The notes under the pieces were generated by a model. The model was not told the DNA's origin, did not search any database, and saw only the letters and a list, made by a program, of their open reading frames with translations. Of a DNA stretch of 64,000 bases, positions 36,385 through 44,025 are shown one piece after another. This DNA comes from a virus. Location of the stretch: the IMG/VR virus record IMGVR_UViG_3300034062_003925, positions 1-64,000 of that record; one strand, written 5' to 3'. Each line of letters starts with the position of its first letter. Within the stretch, counting starts at the first letter, position 1. The translations under genes and the position numbers were made by a program.

Positions 36385-37088
36385 AAAAAATTTGGGAATG
36401 GATTAAATTAAATCCGAATAGAGCCATGTTTTTGGTTCCAATACTTTTAGTAGCGGGTATTTCAATTTCACACGTTGTTTCTTGGTATAATCTTGCAAAT
36501 CCAATAAGTTGGGCTATCTACCTATCTATCGCAATTGAGATTGGTGCGATGACTGCATTGGTTGCCGCAACTAACAAGATTAAAGGAGGGGTATGGTTTA
36601 TGTTTGGGTTAGTGACCTTTATTCAAATGATAGGGAACATATTCTTTTCCTATAAAGAAATTGACGCCAATGGAGATTTATTTAAATCATGGGTTGAATT
36701 AACATCACCTGTTTGGGATGCGTTTGGAACGGACATAACTGATGTTATTTCACTTAAAAGATGGTTGGCGTTTTTGGAAGGCGGATTATTACCTATCATT
36801 TCATTAACATCTTTACACTTTTTTATTAAATATGAAGATGATAAACCTGACTCTACAACCGTACATGATACCGTACATGATACTCCCAAAGTTGAATCAG
36901 AGACTCAAATAACTGATTTGGTGGATGATTTGGATGGGAAGGCGGAAATAGGTGAGATAATGGATGAGGAATCATTAAGATACTTTGACATCCAAGAAAA
37001 TCTAATATCTAATATCACAACAACAACAACCAATGATGGGGTTAGAAGATTAACCTATAGTAAACCAGTTAATTTAATAAACCTTTAA
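36381..37088 (+). CDS. Multi-pass membrane protein, holin candidate
   Basis: 235 residues with four hydrophobic segments: about 15-35 (AMFLVPILLVAGISISHVV), 43-65 (AIYLSIAIEIGAMTALVAAT), 70-90 (VWFMFGLVTFIQMIGNIFF) and 130-148 (LLPIISLTSLHFF). An acidic soluble tail follows, with Thr runs (TTTTT) and VHDTVHDT. It is directly upstream of the endolysin gene and coupled to a spanin-like gene, so holin or antiholin is the natural guess. The four-helix size is large for a holin, and another membrane function is possible. Confidence 0.72.
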   Translation: MKKIWEWIKLNPNRAMFLVPILLVAGISISHVVSWYNLANPISWAIYLSIAIEIGAMTALVAATNKIKGGVWFMFGLVTFIQMIGNIFFSYKEIDANGDLFKSWVELTSPVWDAFGTDITDVISLKRWLAFLEGGLLPIISLTSLHFFIKYEDDKPDSTTVHDTVHDTPKVESETQITDLVDDLDGKAEIGEIMDEESLRYFDIQENLISNITTTTTNDGVRRLTYSKPVNLINL

Positions 37089-37098
37089 GTTATGTTAA

Positions 37099-37704
37099 AT
37101 GGTCGATATAATAAAATATGGGAACTTTAAACCGTTAGGTAAACAGAAAAAGAAACATCAAATTATTCTTTCTCACACCTCAAGAAACGTTGAAAATTAT
37201 TTACAATCTTTAAAATTTAGGTATAACGGGAAAAACCCTAAGATTCCGAATTACGTTATTACCAAAGAAGGTAAGGTATTAAACCTACTTTCAAACACCG
37301 AACACTCAAAATTCTTATCCGAAACTAATGTAAATCAAAATTCAGTGGTTATTGTATTGGAAAATTTAGGGTGGTTACAAAAAGAACCGCTAAAAGATTA
37401 TTACGTTAACTGGATTGGCGATATTTATAAAGGTAATGTGTTCGAAAAAAAATGGAGAGATTATTTCTTTTGGGAACCATACACAGAAAAACAAATAGAT
37501 TCTACAGTTATTTTATGTAAAATGTTGTTTAATGAGTTGGGGATAAAGGATAATGTTATTGGACATAATACGAGAATAAATGGTATTGAAAAGTTTGAAG
37601 GAGTGGTAACCAAAAGTAATTTTGATTCTAATTTTACCGATGTTAGTCCGGCCTTTAATTTTGAAAAATTTTTAAAAAAAATAGAAAATGAACAACTCAC
37701 ATGA
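37099..37704 (+). CDS. N-acetylmuramoyl-L-alanine amidase (endolysin), AmpD/Amidase_2 type
   Basis: A 201-residue amidase. The zinc ligands fit the AmpD scheme: His26 (IILSHTSRN), His156 (NVIGHNTRI) and Asp181 in TDVSPAFNFEKF. The enzyme cuts the bond between MurNAc and the L-Ala of the stem peptide to lyse the host. There is no signal peptide, so a holin must release it, in agreement with the membrane protein gene just upstream. There is no separate cell-wall-binding domain. It ends with two consecutive TGA codons and overlaps the next start by 17 bases. Confidence 0.85.
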   Translation: MVDIIKYGNFKPLGKQKKKHQIILSHTSRNVENYLQSLKFRYNGKNPKIPNYVITKEGKVLNLLSNTEHSKFLSETNVNQNSVVIVLENLGWLQKEPLKDYYVNWIGDIYKGNVFEKKWRDYFFWEPYTEKQIDSTVILCKMLFNELGIKDNVIGHNTRINGIEKFEGVVTKSNFDSNFTDVSPAFNFEKFLKKIENEQLT

Positions 37705-38299
37705 TGAAATAAAAAACTTATTGAAGGCGTCAAGAACTATGCTTTCTAACTCTGAGACATTAAAAGAATCCATAAGTATTAAGAAACAGTATGGTATCTT
37801 AACTGAACAAGATGTTAATATGACATCTGGTGATATAACTAAAAAATTTAATGTTGGTGATGAGATAGAAACTGCTATTAATTATGATAATGACGAAAAA
37901 ACTCCTGAGAAAGATAAATCACAAGGATATAGAATTTCAGGGGGTATTTTGGTGTTACACGGAAAAACCCAAACTGAATTAGAATTAACCACTGATGAAA
38001 AAATCGCCTTTCAGGAAACCATGGATGAATTTGTTACTGAAGTATCTGACTTAGTGGATTTTAATAAGTTAAACGTCTACCCAAATAATATTGAGTGGTC
38101 AGGTAAAATTATCGACTTTGATGTTGAATTTACATATTCAATTGGAGAAGAGAATGGTATTTATATTGATGGTGAAATGATGAAAATGGATGATAAGTTT
38201 ATTGAGTTTGTTACAAAACTAAAGTCTTATTATGAAAAATTTAAATCAAAGTGGGCAACAATATTAGCATCAAGAAAGAAAACTAAAAAAACAGACTAA
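37688..38299 (+). CDS. Hypothetical protein of the lysis/virion block (203 aa)
   Basis: Begins inside the end of the amidase gene and ends one base into the next start, so it is tightly coupled. The N-terminus has a helical leader (HDEIKNLLKASRTMLSNSET, then KKQYGILTEQ) with a LTEQ motif like the leader peptides of other proteins here (see findings). The rest is alpha/beta, with a charged Lys-rich end. Not recognised. The leader suggests a virion-packaged protein rather than a lysis protein. Confidence 0.72.
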   Translation: MNNSHDEIKNLLKASRTMLSNSETLKESISIKKQYGILTEQDVNMTSGDITKKFNVGDEIETAINYDNDEKTPEKDKSQGYRISGGILVLHGKTQTELELTTDEKIAFQETMDEFVTEVSDLVDFNKLNVYPNNIEWSGKIIDFDVEFTYSIGEENGIYIDGEMMKMDDKFIEFVTKLKSYYEKFKSKWATILASRKKTKKTD

Positions 38300-38931
38300 T
38301 GATATATTTTTTAAAAAAATTAGATTTAAAAACAATATTAATCTTGGTATTAATTATTGTTATCTTATTAATGAGGGCGTGCACCTCAACAGTAAAACCT
38401 AAAAAAGGGGGAACAATTAAAGTTAATGGTAAAAAATACGTTGTGGTTAAACATGACATTGATACGGTATATAAACCCGTAAAACAAGTTGTTTATAGAC
38501 CGGGTGAGGTTATTTTTGTTGATAAACCTGTTTATGTAAAAGTGCCTACTAATGTTGATACTGTGGCAATCTTACGAGATTATTATACCAAATATCCTTA
38601 TAAAGATACGGTTAAACTTACTGAGGGATTAGGGTTTATTACAATTAACGATACCATATTTAAAAATAAAATTTTAAATAGAACATTTGTTTCACATGTA
38701 AATAAAATAACAATTAAAGAAACATTGTATTTAGAACAACCACCTAAAGTTATGGTATTTATTGGTGGAGTTGCTGGATTCGACAAAGTCAATATAGTAA
38801 ATTTTGTTGGACCATCTCTACTAATTAAAGATAAAAAAGATAAGGTATATTCAATTGGGATTGGATACAGTAATGCAAAAACCGTTTCAATCCAAGGAGG
38901 TATTTATTGGAAGATTAAATTAAAAAAATAA
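38299..38931 (+). CDS. Membrane-anchored protein with beta-barrel-like C-terminus
   Basis: 210 residues. Residues 10-27 are a transmembrane segment (LKTILILVLIIVILLMRACT) ending in MRAC, the same helix-then-R-x-C pattern as the 36055 protein. A Val/Tyr/Pro-rich region (VDKPVYVKVPTN) and a C-terminus of alternating strands (VMVFIGGVAGFDK, YSIGIGYSN, VSIQGGIYW) follow. Two anchored proteins around an endolysin fit an inner/outer spanin pair or a unimolecular spanin. That role is inferred from the layout only. Confidence 0.7.
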   Translation: MIYFLKKLDLKTILILVLIIVILLMRACTSTVKPKKGGTIKVNGKKYVVVKHDIDTVYKPVKQVVYRPGEVIFVDKPVYVKVPTNVDTVAILRDYYTKYPYKDTVKLTEGLGFITINDTIFKNKILNRTFVSHVNKITIKETLYLEQPPKVMVFIGGVAGFDKVNIVNFVGPSLLIKDKKDKVYSIGIGYSNAKTVSIQGGIYWKIKLKK

Positions 38932-38932
38932 G

Positions 38933-39178
38933 ATGGCGTTAACTGATACCGATAAAAAACAAATTGAAGTAATAATTCGTAAAGAAATTAAAGATTTCAT
39001 GGGGAATAATACTATGAAACAATACGAAGATAAACTAATGGATACCTTATCAAAAGAGATTAGACGAGGAAAACTTGAAGGGGATGTTAAAGACATTGTT
39101 ATTCGAGTTTTCAGTGAATTTTATCAATTTATGTATACTCAGAGAGGGTATTGGGCACCTAGATTAAAAAACGCTTAA
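38933..39178 (+). CDS. Small conserved-looking helical protein (81 aa)
   Basis: An 81-residue helical protein: KKQIEVIIRKEIKDFMGNN, then VIRVFSEFYQFMYTQRGYW and a terminal APRLKNA. The last 30 residues look strongly conserved in type (aromatic-rich, VFxEFYxFMxxxR), as in structural connector proteins, but I cannot name it. It is 1 base from both neighbours and at the start of the block of probable virion-interior proteins. Confidence 0.75.
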   Translation: MALTDTDKKQIEVIIRKEIKDFMGNNTMKQYEDKLMDTLSKEIRRGKLEGDVKDIVIRVFSEFYQFMYTQRGYWAPRLKNA

Positions 39179-39179
39179 T

Positions 39180-40106
39180 ATGAAAATCAACGAAAATTTA
39201 ACTACAAATTTAAAAATTACCATGAATAAAAGATTTGGTGAAACTGGTGGTGTTGACCCTGTCGAAAGAATGCAAAATCAAAACGATTTTAACAACGCTC
39301 TTGGAAGTCTTGGTGAAAATAAAGATAAAAACAAAAAAGAACAAGTGATTAAACGAAAAATAAAAAGAGGAGTATCTGACAAAATAGTTGGAACACCTAA
39401 ATTAGATAAACCTATTGGAAAGATGTATAGTTTTATCGGTGGAGAATCTAAAGAATCAACAGGTTCAGGTTCTGCGGGAGGATACTCGGCACCACTATTT
39501 TCGGTCACTAAAAAAGAAATGGAAGAGATGAAACAAACATCCTTCAAAGCTCCAAAGTTAACCATGTTCTCAGACGAGGCTCCAAAACCAATAAAGTCTA
39601 TGAATGAGTCATGTTGGAAAGGGTATAAACAAAATGGTATGAAAGACAAGAACGGTAAAAAAGTTCCTAATTGTGTTCCTATCAAAGAAAGTGAAGAAGT
39701 TGAAGAAAAATGGTCTAAGAAATATAAAGACAGTATTGATTGTGATAATCCAAAAGGGTTTAGTCAAAAGGCTCACTGTCAAGGAAAAGTTAAAAAAGTT
39801 GAAACTAAAGAAGCGACTGGTTCGGCCTCCTCAGGGTCTTATGTAACAACTGCCGCTTGGGCGAAATCAACCAATAAAAAAGATTGGAGAGGTAAATCTA
39901 AAACTCAAATCCCTGGAGGAAAGTTTGTTCAAGTAAAAGAGAAATGTAAAAAATTCCCATATTGTAATCAGGGGGATATTAAAGCCTTGAACATATTTGA
40001 GAATGAAACCTTTAAAAAAGTAATTAAAAATATAAGTGAGAAACACGGAATTAGTGAAAATGTTATTAAATCCATCTTGTCTTATGAATATTATAATGTC
40101 AAATAA
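39180..40106 (+). CDS. Probable virion protein with repeated Cys/Lys motifs
   Basis: A 308-residue basic, low-complexity protein with three short Cys motifs: SCWKGYKQNGMKDKNGKKV-PNC near residue 145, KYKDSIDCDNPKGFSQKAHC near 185, and CKKFPYCNQGDI near 260. I know the NPKGFSQKAHC and CWKGY-PNC patterns from unassigned proteins of environmental T4-like phages, where they recur in otherwise unrelated sequences. The end is helical (KKVIKNISEKHGISENV). The N-terminus is MKINENLTTNLKITMNKRF. Probably packaged in the head. Function unknown. Confidence 0.72.
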   Translation: MKINENLTTNLKITMNKRFGETGGVDPVERMQNQNDFNNALGSLGENKDKNKKEQVIKRKIKRGVSDKIVGTPKLDKPIGKMYSFIGGESKESTGSGSAGGYSAPLFSVTKKEMEEMKQTSFKAPKLTMFSDEAPKPIKSMNESCWKGYKQNGMKDKNGKKVPNCVPIKESEEVEEKWSKKYKDSIDCDNPKGFSQKAHCQGKVKKVETKEATGSASSGSYVTTAAWAKSTNKKDWRGKSKTQIPGGKFVQVKEKCKKFPYCNQGDIKALNIFENETFKKVIKNISEKHGISENVIKSILSYEYYNVK

Positions 40107-40117
40107 AAATTTTAAGA

Positions 40118-40124
40118 TATTTAT
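40118..40124 (+). promoter_or_regulatory. TATTTAT motif, 15 bases before ATG 40140
   Basis: Same heptamer and same 15-base spacing as the box before the giant structural gene at 889. Confidence 0.45.
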
Positions 40125-40139
40125 TAAATAAAAAGTAAC

Positions 40140-41627
40140 ATGAAAAAAATTAACAGCACATATATTGATAACTTAGTGAGTAAAATTATCAATGAAACTT
40201 TAGAAGGTAGAGCGAATAGTTTAGTTTCTAAAATAAATGAGTTAGGTGGAATGGATGATGACCATCGTAAGTCTGATAAACCTAACTTATCAAAAATGAC
40301 TGATAAAGAAATCGAGAACTTATTAAAGAAACCTGTTAGAGGTGGAATGAGTTCTGACGATGAAGAGAAATGGAATGAACTTGATGAAGAATCTGAAGTT
40401 TGTGAATGTGGTGGAGGTATGTATGAAGGTGAATGTATGGAATGTGGTAAATCATATATGGATGAAGATATCTATGATGTATCCAAAAACTTTCCTAAAA
40501 AACAATCGTTCGATTATGTCCAAGAAGAAGATGATGTTGATTTTGAAGAGGAAAAATCTGAAAAAGAAGAGGAAAATAGTGAATTTTGTAGATATCAGAA
40601 AAAAATGTTCGGACCTGAAGATGAGAGATACCAAGAAAAATGTTTAGGTATGGAAATGAATATGAATGAAAGATTACGAGGTAATCAAAAAAAAATTGAT
40701 AAGAACAAAAACAATAAGATTGATGCGGAAGACTTCAGAATGTTGAGAAAAGGTGGAGAAACGGATGAACAATGGCAAGCTTTAGCTGCGGATATGGCAG
40801 TTGCAGCGGCACCATCGGTTGCTACTTGGGCATTAGATAAAGCGTTTGGTGAAAGTAATGAAAGTAAGAAAAAATTTCCTGATTTGAGTGGTGACGGTAA
40901 AGTAACTCGTAAAGATGTATTAATGGGTAGAGGTGTTAAATTAAAAAAATCTCTTAAGTTATCTGAATCAGAAATGATTGATTTGATTGAAAAAATTGTA
41001 TTAGAGGACAAAGTAAAATCTAATATTAAAAATTTAACCGAACCTAAAGGATTAACCACATATAAAAGAGCGTTTAAAGGTTCTGGTAAAGAGAATGATG
41101 ATTATATCAAATCTGTTGCTAAGAAAATGAAAGAATACTTAAAAGACGGTTCTAAAGGGGATTACGAAACAAACCCTAAACATTTCCCAAAAAGTAATGG
41201 TGGATTAGCAAAAATGAAAAAAATGGCTTACGAAGTTTCTAAAGATGGTGAAGAATTTTTGGATGATTACATGAGACCTGGTATGGAAAATCTTGATTAC
41301 GATGAAATACATCCCAATGAAGATTGGATGAAAGATAATATCGAAGGGTCTTCAAGAACAGGTAATAATCCTGAATGGATAAATGCTGAAAAAACTGAAT
41401 TAGGGGCAAAACTTAATAAAAAACGAAAAGAAAATAAATTTGCTAAAGCTAAAAGAATGGCGGCAAATAAATCACCCCAACCTGTCGTTACAGATAAACC
41501 AGGTCAAGAGTCAGGAAAAGGGTTAGACATTAAAGTTGAATCAACTGAATCAAAAACAGATAAGAAGTTAAATGAAGAATTTGAAAAAATGAAATCATTA
41601 ATTTCATACGATAGAAAGACTCAGTAA
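40140..41627 (+). CDS. Acidic virion-interior-type protein with EF-hand-like loops and Cys cluster
   Basis: A 495-residue, highly charged protein. Residues 88-102 hold a Cys cluster (CECGGGMYEGECMECG). Two calcium-loop-like segments follow: DKNKNNKIDAED (187-198) and DLSGDGKVTRKD (248-259), both matching the DxDxDG-type EF-hand/dockerin loop. Around 222-230 there is an Ala-rich hydrophobic stretch (AVAAAPSVATWAL). LKLSESEMIDLIEKIVLED (about 272-290) repeats the LTES-type leader seen at the N-termini of other proteins, here internally, which suggests a fusion or an internal cleavage site. It has its own TATTTAT box and ends in a terminator. Likely a head-internal or scaffold protein. Confidence 0.75.
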   Translation: MKKINSTYIDNLVSKIINETLEGRANSLVSKINELGGMDDDHRKSDKPNLSKMTDKEIENLLKKPVRGGMSSDDEEKWNELDEESEVCECGGGMYEGECMECGKSYMDEDIYDVSKNFPKKQSFDYVQEEDDVDFEEEKSEKEEENSEFCRYQKKMFGPEDERYQEKCLGMEMNMNERLRGNQKKIDKNKNNKIDAEDFRMLRKGGETDEQWQALAADMAVAAAPSVATWALDKAFGESNESKKKFPDLSGDGKVTRKDVLMGRGVKLKKSLKLSESEMIDLIEKIVLEDKVKSNIKNLTEPKGLTTYKRAFKGSGKENDDYIKSVAKKMKEYLKDGSKGDYETNPKHFPKSNGGLAKMKKMAYEVSKDGEEFLDDYMRPGMENLDYDEIHPNEDWMKDNIEGSSRTGNNPEWINAEKTELGAKLNKKRKENKFAKAKRMAANKSPQPVVTDKPGQESGKGLDIKVESTESKTDKKLNEEFEKMKSLISYDRKTQ

Positions 41628-41655
41628 TATACATTTAAATAATAGTTATTATATT

Positions 41656-41690
41656 TTCTCCATAAGACATTTCTTATGGAGAATTTTTTT
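41656..41690 (+). terminator. Intrinsic terminator overlapping a start codon
   Basis: An 11-bp stem TTCTCCATAAG/CTTATGGAGAA with a 6-base loop, then 7 T. The right arm contains the ATG of the next gene (41676). Confidence 0.85.
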
Positions 41691-42143
41691 AATTATATAA
41701 CAAAACCATTAACCCCCGAAGAGGTAGACCTTTGGTTCAGGAGTAATAATATTATTCCCGAAAAATTGGAATTATTTTCTGATTTTAGTCACTCATTGAA
41801 TATTTTAATAGTTGACACTTATTTAGGGGAACCACCAAAATCAAATGAAACTAAAATAACTTTAAGTGAGGATGATAATCAACGACACTTTGAATGGTGT
41901 TGGAATAAAATCATTGACAATTTTAAAAAGGAAGAATTAATTTTTGAATATGATGGTGAACATTTTGATTATTTCAAGTCATTCTTTGATGAAATTTTTT
42001 ATAATCAGAAAGATGAAAAGATTAGAAAATCTATCGGAAGTTTTTTCAGTGATTTATTTGACACAAAAAAACCCTTCACTAAATCTGATATTGATATGAT
42101 ATCTTCAATTTATAAGATGTTGGATAAACATATGAAAAAATAA
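41676..42143 (+). CDS. Hypothetical protein (155 aa), start inside a terminator hairpin
   Basis: A 155-residue soluble acidic protein with an N-terminus FNYITKPLTPEEVDLWFRSN, then NIIPEKLELFSDFSHSLN. This is a pattern I associate with unnamed phage proteins of Bacteroidota viruses. No catalytic motif. The ATG lies in the right arm of a strong terminator hairpin, and no other Met occurs before residue 145, so either translation starts in the hairpin on read-through messages or a non-AUG start is used. This gives a way to tie its expression to read-through. Function unknown. Confidence 0.72.
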   Translation: MENFFNYITKPLTPEEVDLWFRSNNIIPEKLELFSDFSHSLNILIVDTYLGEPPKSNETKITLSEDDNQRHFEWCWNKIIDNFKKEELIFEYDGEHFDYFKSFFDEIFYNQKDEKIRKSIGSFFSDLFDTKKPFTKSDIDMISSIYKMLDKHMKK

Positions 42144-42219
42144 AAAAAATATGTGTATTGTTTACTATAGAGTAAAAAAAGTTTACTTTATCAGTAATAA
42201 AATTAATAAATAAAATCAA

Positions 42220-42402
42220 ATGGAAACATTAGAAAAAATTAAAACAATGACAGAAGAATTGTCGGCTAATACCACAAAATTCTTCAAAGGGAATAAAAGC
42301 GCTGGAACTCGTGCTAGAAAAACTGCACAAGTGTTAAAAGACTTATTACAAACTTTGAGAAAAGAAATTTTGGAAGAAAACAAAAGTGCCGATAATGAAT
42401 AA
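42220..42402 (+). CDS. Histone H1-like DNA-binding protein (Hc1-type)
   Basis: A 60-residue protein matching the short histone-H1-like proteins of Bacteroidota: an N-terminal helix (LEKIKTMTEELSANTTKFF), the signature KGNKSAGTRARKTAQVLKDL near residues 24-43, and a Lys/Glu helix. In the host such proteins bind and compact DNA. The phage copy may bind phage or host DNA, or mimic the host protein. It is coupled to the next membrane gene by an overlap (ATGAATAA). The family call is good because KGNKxAGTRARK is diagnostic. Confidence 0.82.
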   Translation: METLEKIKTMTEELSANTTKFFKGNKSAGTRARKTAQVLKDLLQTLRKEILEENKSADNE

Positions 42403-42583
42403 TTTAGATAGTATATTTTTATTTATATTTATCTTTTCGGTATTAACCGTGGTAAGAACGGTTTTTAGGTTTGTAAGTGCCCTATCACAATCACCACCAA
42501 CTAAATTGGTGTTAAGTGGAAGGGAACTTATATCCTTAGGATTGGCGGTTACCTACACCTTAACTTATTTAATACAAAATTAA
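42395..42583 (+). CDS. Small membrane protein (62 aa)
   Basis: Begins at ATG 42395, overlapping the end of the histone-like gene. Two hydrophobic segments: residues 3-20 (SIFLFIFIFSVLTVVRTV) and 45-58 (LISLGLAVTYTLTYL). Two-helix proteins of this size can be holins or superinfection factors. It is not near the endolysin, so I do not assign a role. Confidence 0.68.
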   Translation: MNNLDSIFLFIFIFSVLTVVRTVFRFVSALSQSPPTKLVLSGRELISLGLAVTYTLTYLIQN

Positions 42584-42585
42584 TT

Positions 42586-43020
42586 ATGAGCTTATATAAA
42601 GAATTCTCGATACTATTTCCTTACCTACAGTCTGTTAGGAAAATTAAAACTTATCTAACTTTTGATGTTAGTTTTCCAAATACGTGGAAACTACCTAAGA
42701 AATTTGTAAATGAGGAAAAAGTTATGGAACAAACTACAACAATACCAAATGAAAGATTATTTTCGTTTGTGTCAGAAATAACTGAAGAAGATGTTGAAAA
42801 AGTTTCCGGTAATATTCAAAATATTATAAAATACAATCTTGAAAGAGAGGAAAAAGAAAAACTATTTGACTCAAAGGTGAATGAGTTAAAAATGATATTT
42901 GAAAAACAAAACTTAAGTAATTTAAAAAGTTTACACTTTGATATTAAACAAAATAAAATAGAATTAGTTGACAATGAAGAAGAACTTGATACAACTGGAG
43001 TGGTTGGAAAAGGAGAATAG
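42586..43020 (+). CDS. Hypothetical protein (144 aa)
   Basis: A 144-residue protein, N-terminal half aromatic and beta-like (FPYLQSVRKIKTYLTFDVSF, then PNTWKLPKKF), and a C-terminal charged coiled coil. It overlaps the next gene by 47 bases. Not recognised. The N-terminal part resembles unnamed proteins of Bacteroidota phages that start with F-P-x-L-x-S-(V/I)-R-K-(I/L). Confidence 0.7.
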   Translation: MSLYKEFSILFPYLQSVRKIKTYLTFDVSFPNTWKLPKKFVNEEKVMEQTTTIPNERLFSFVSEITEEDVEKVSGNIQNIIKYNLEREEKEKLFDSKVNELKMIFEKQNLSNLKSLHFDIKQNKIELVDNEEELDTTGVVGKGE

Positions 43021-43162
43021 AAAAGACCAAATATTACTTGAAAAAAGTAAATTAGATTTAATTAAGGAAATCAAAAAACATAAAAAAGAGGAATTAATTC
43101 CTAAAAAAGAAAATATAAAATTAAGTCTATGGAAAAGAATAAAGAAGGTGTTAATGGGGTGA
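42974..43162 (+). CDS. Small basic coiled-coil protein (62 aa)
   Basis: Begins at ATG 42974 inside the preceding gene (47-base overlap), in another frame. Very Lys/Glu-rich (KSKLDLIKEIKKHKKEELIP), ending with an amphipathic basic helix (LWKRIKKVLMG) that could bind membrane or nucleic acid. It overlaps the next gene by 34 bases. The chain of overlaps favours real translation; no family known. Confidence 0.6.
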   Translation: MKKNLIQLEWLEKENRKDQILLEKSKLDLIKEIKKHKKEELIPKKENIKLSLWKRIKKVLMG

Positions 43163-43395
43163 TACAAAGATTTGCGGTATTATCGGACTCATTAGTTGAT
43201 ATATTTCCTAAGGCAAAATCTGTTGTTGTGTTTTGTTTAAATGATGAAGATTTTAATAGAACCAAAGCCCAAGTAAATAATTTTGATAATAATACTACTC
43301 AATTTAAAATTGATATTTCAGGAACTGAATTTATTTTTTTGAAGGATAAGTTGTTGAACTCCTCTGAAGATAAGATTTCTCAAACCCCATTTTAA
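43129..43395 (+). CDS. Hypothetical protein (88 aa)
   Basis: An 88-residue alpha/beta protein (FAVLSDSLVDIFPKAKSVVV, then TEFIFLKDKLL). Its last 65 bases are antisense to the end of the minus-strand gene 43331-43978. The start overlaps the preceding gene. Not recognised. Confidence 0.65.
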   Translation: MEKNKEGVNGVIQRFAVLSDSLVDIFPKAKSVVVFCLNDEDFNRTKAQVNNFDNNTTQFKIDISGTEFIFLKDKLLNSSEDKISQTPF

Positions 43396-43978
43396 CTAGT
43401 AGTTCATAAAGATATTTTCTTTGAGGGGTTGAGTAATCCTTTACTAGTAAACAATCCTTTCTACCATCATCATTAAATTTTTTTGTTAAAATATCGATAA
43501 ATCTTTCAGATTCGTCAGATGTTTTTAATGTAAATAAATTAAATTTGTCATCGTTTTGTACGATGATTTTGTTATTTAGTTTCGATATTAACTTAAATCC
43601 TGTATGGTCTAAGTATTGTTTAATGAACTGACGTGTATCAATCTTTTTATTTGTTGTATAATCTAAAAACAATTCCTCAATTCGATATCTTGTAATATTA
43701 ATCATAGTAAGTTCAGAGTCATCTAAAGAGACTTTAACTTGTCTTCCATAATCATCTTTCATATATAAAGATGAGGGGAACGATGAGGACCGTTCGACTA
43801 ATGATAGTTCATATTCTGATACTACACCATTTTCCATAACTTTATCATAAATCACCTCATCACTTTCTTTAACAAGTAATTTATAATACTCAAAAGCCTT
43901 TTTATGTGTCTTGAATTTATTGATTATTTTCTTTTTTACTTTATTCTTAAATAGAATAACCTGATAGGTATCATTCAT
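43331..43978 (-). CDS. Hypothetical minus-strand protein (215 aa)
   Basis: A lone minus-strand gene, convergent with and overlapping the plus-strand gene ending at 43395, and divergent from dnaJ. Charged alpha/beta protein: N-terminal YQVILFKNKVKKKIINKFKT resembles a phage YxVxLFxx plus lysine domain, middle SLYMKDDYGRQVKVSL, C-terminal LLVKMGFEKSYLQRS. No motif suggests an enzyme. It may be an independently transcribed early gene. The overlapping antisense 3' ends could let the two messages regulate each other. Confidence 0.75.
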   Translation of the reverse strand: MNDTYQVILFKNKVKKKIINKFKTHKKAFEYYKLLVKESDEVIYDKVMENGVVSEYELSLVERSSSFPSSLYMKDDYGRQVKVSLDDSELTMINITRYRIEELFLDYTTNKKIDTRQFIKQYLDHTGFKLISKLNNKIIVQNDDKFNLFTLKTSDESERFIDILTKKFNDDGRKDCLLVKDYSTPQRKYLYELLVKMGFEKSYLQRSSTTYPSKK

Positions 43979-44025
43979 TATGATTAATAATTATAAAATA
44001 ATAAAAATAATATATAGATAAGTAA

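Noticed and set aside
42150-42215. Hairpin and promoter before the histone-like gene
   Set aside because: TTACT/AGTAA is only 5 bp without a T run on the plus strand, and TACTTTAT deviates from TAnnTTTG with a 23-base gap to TTG. Too weak to call.
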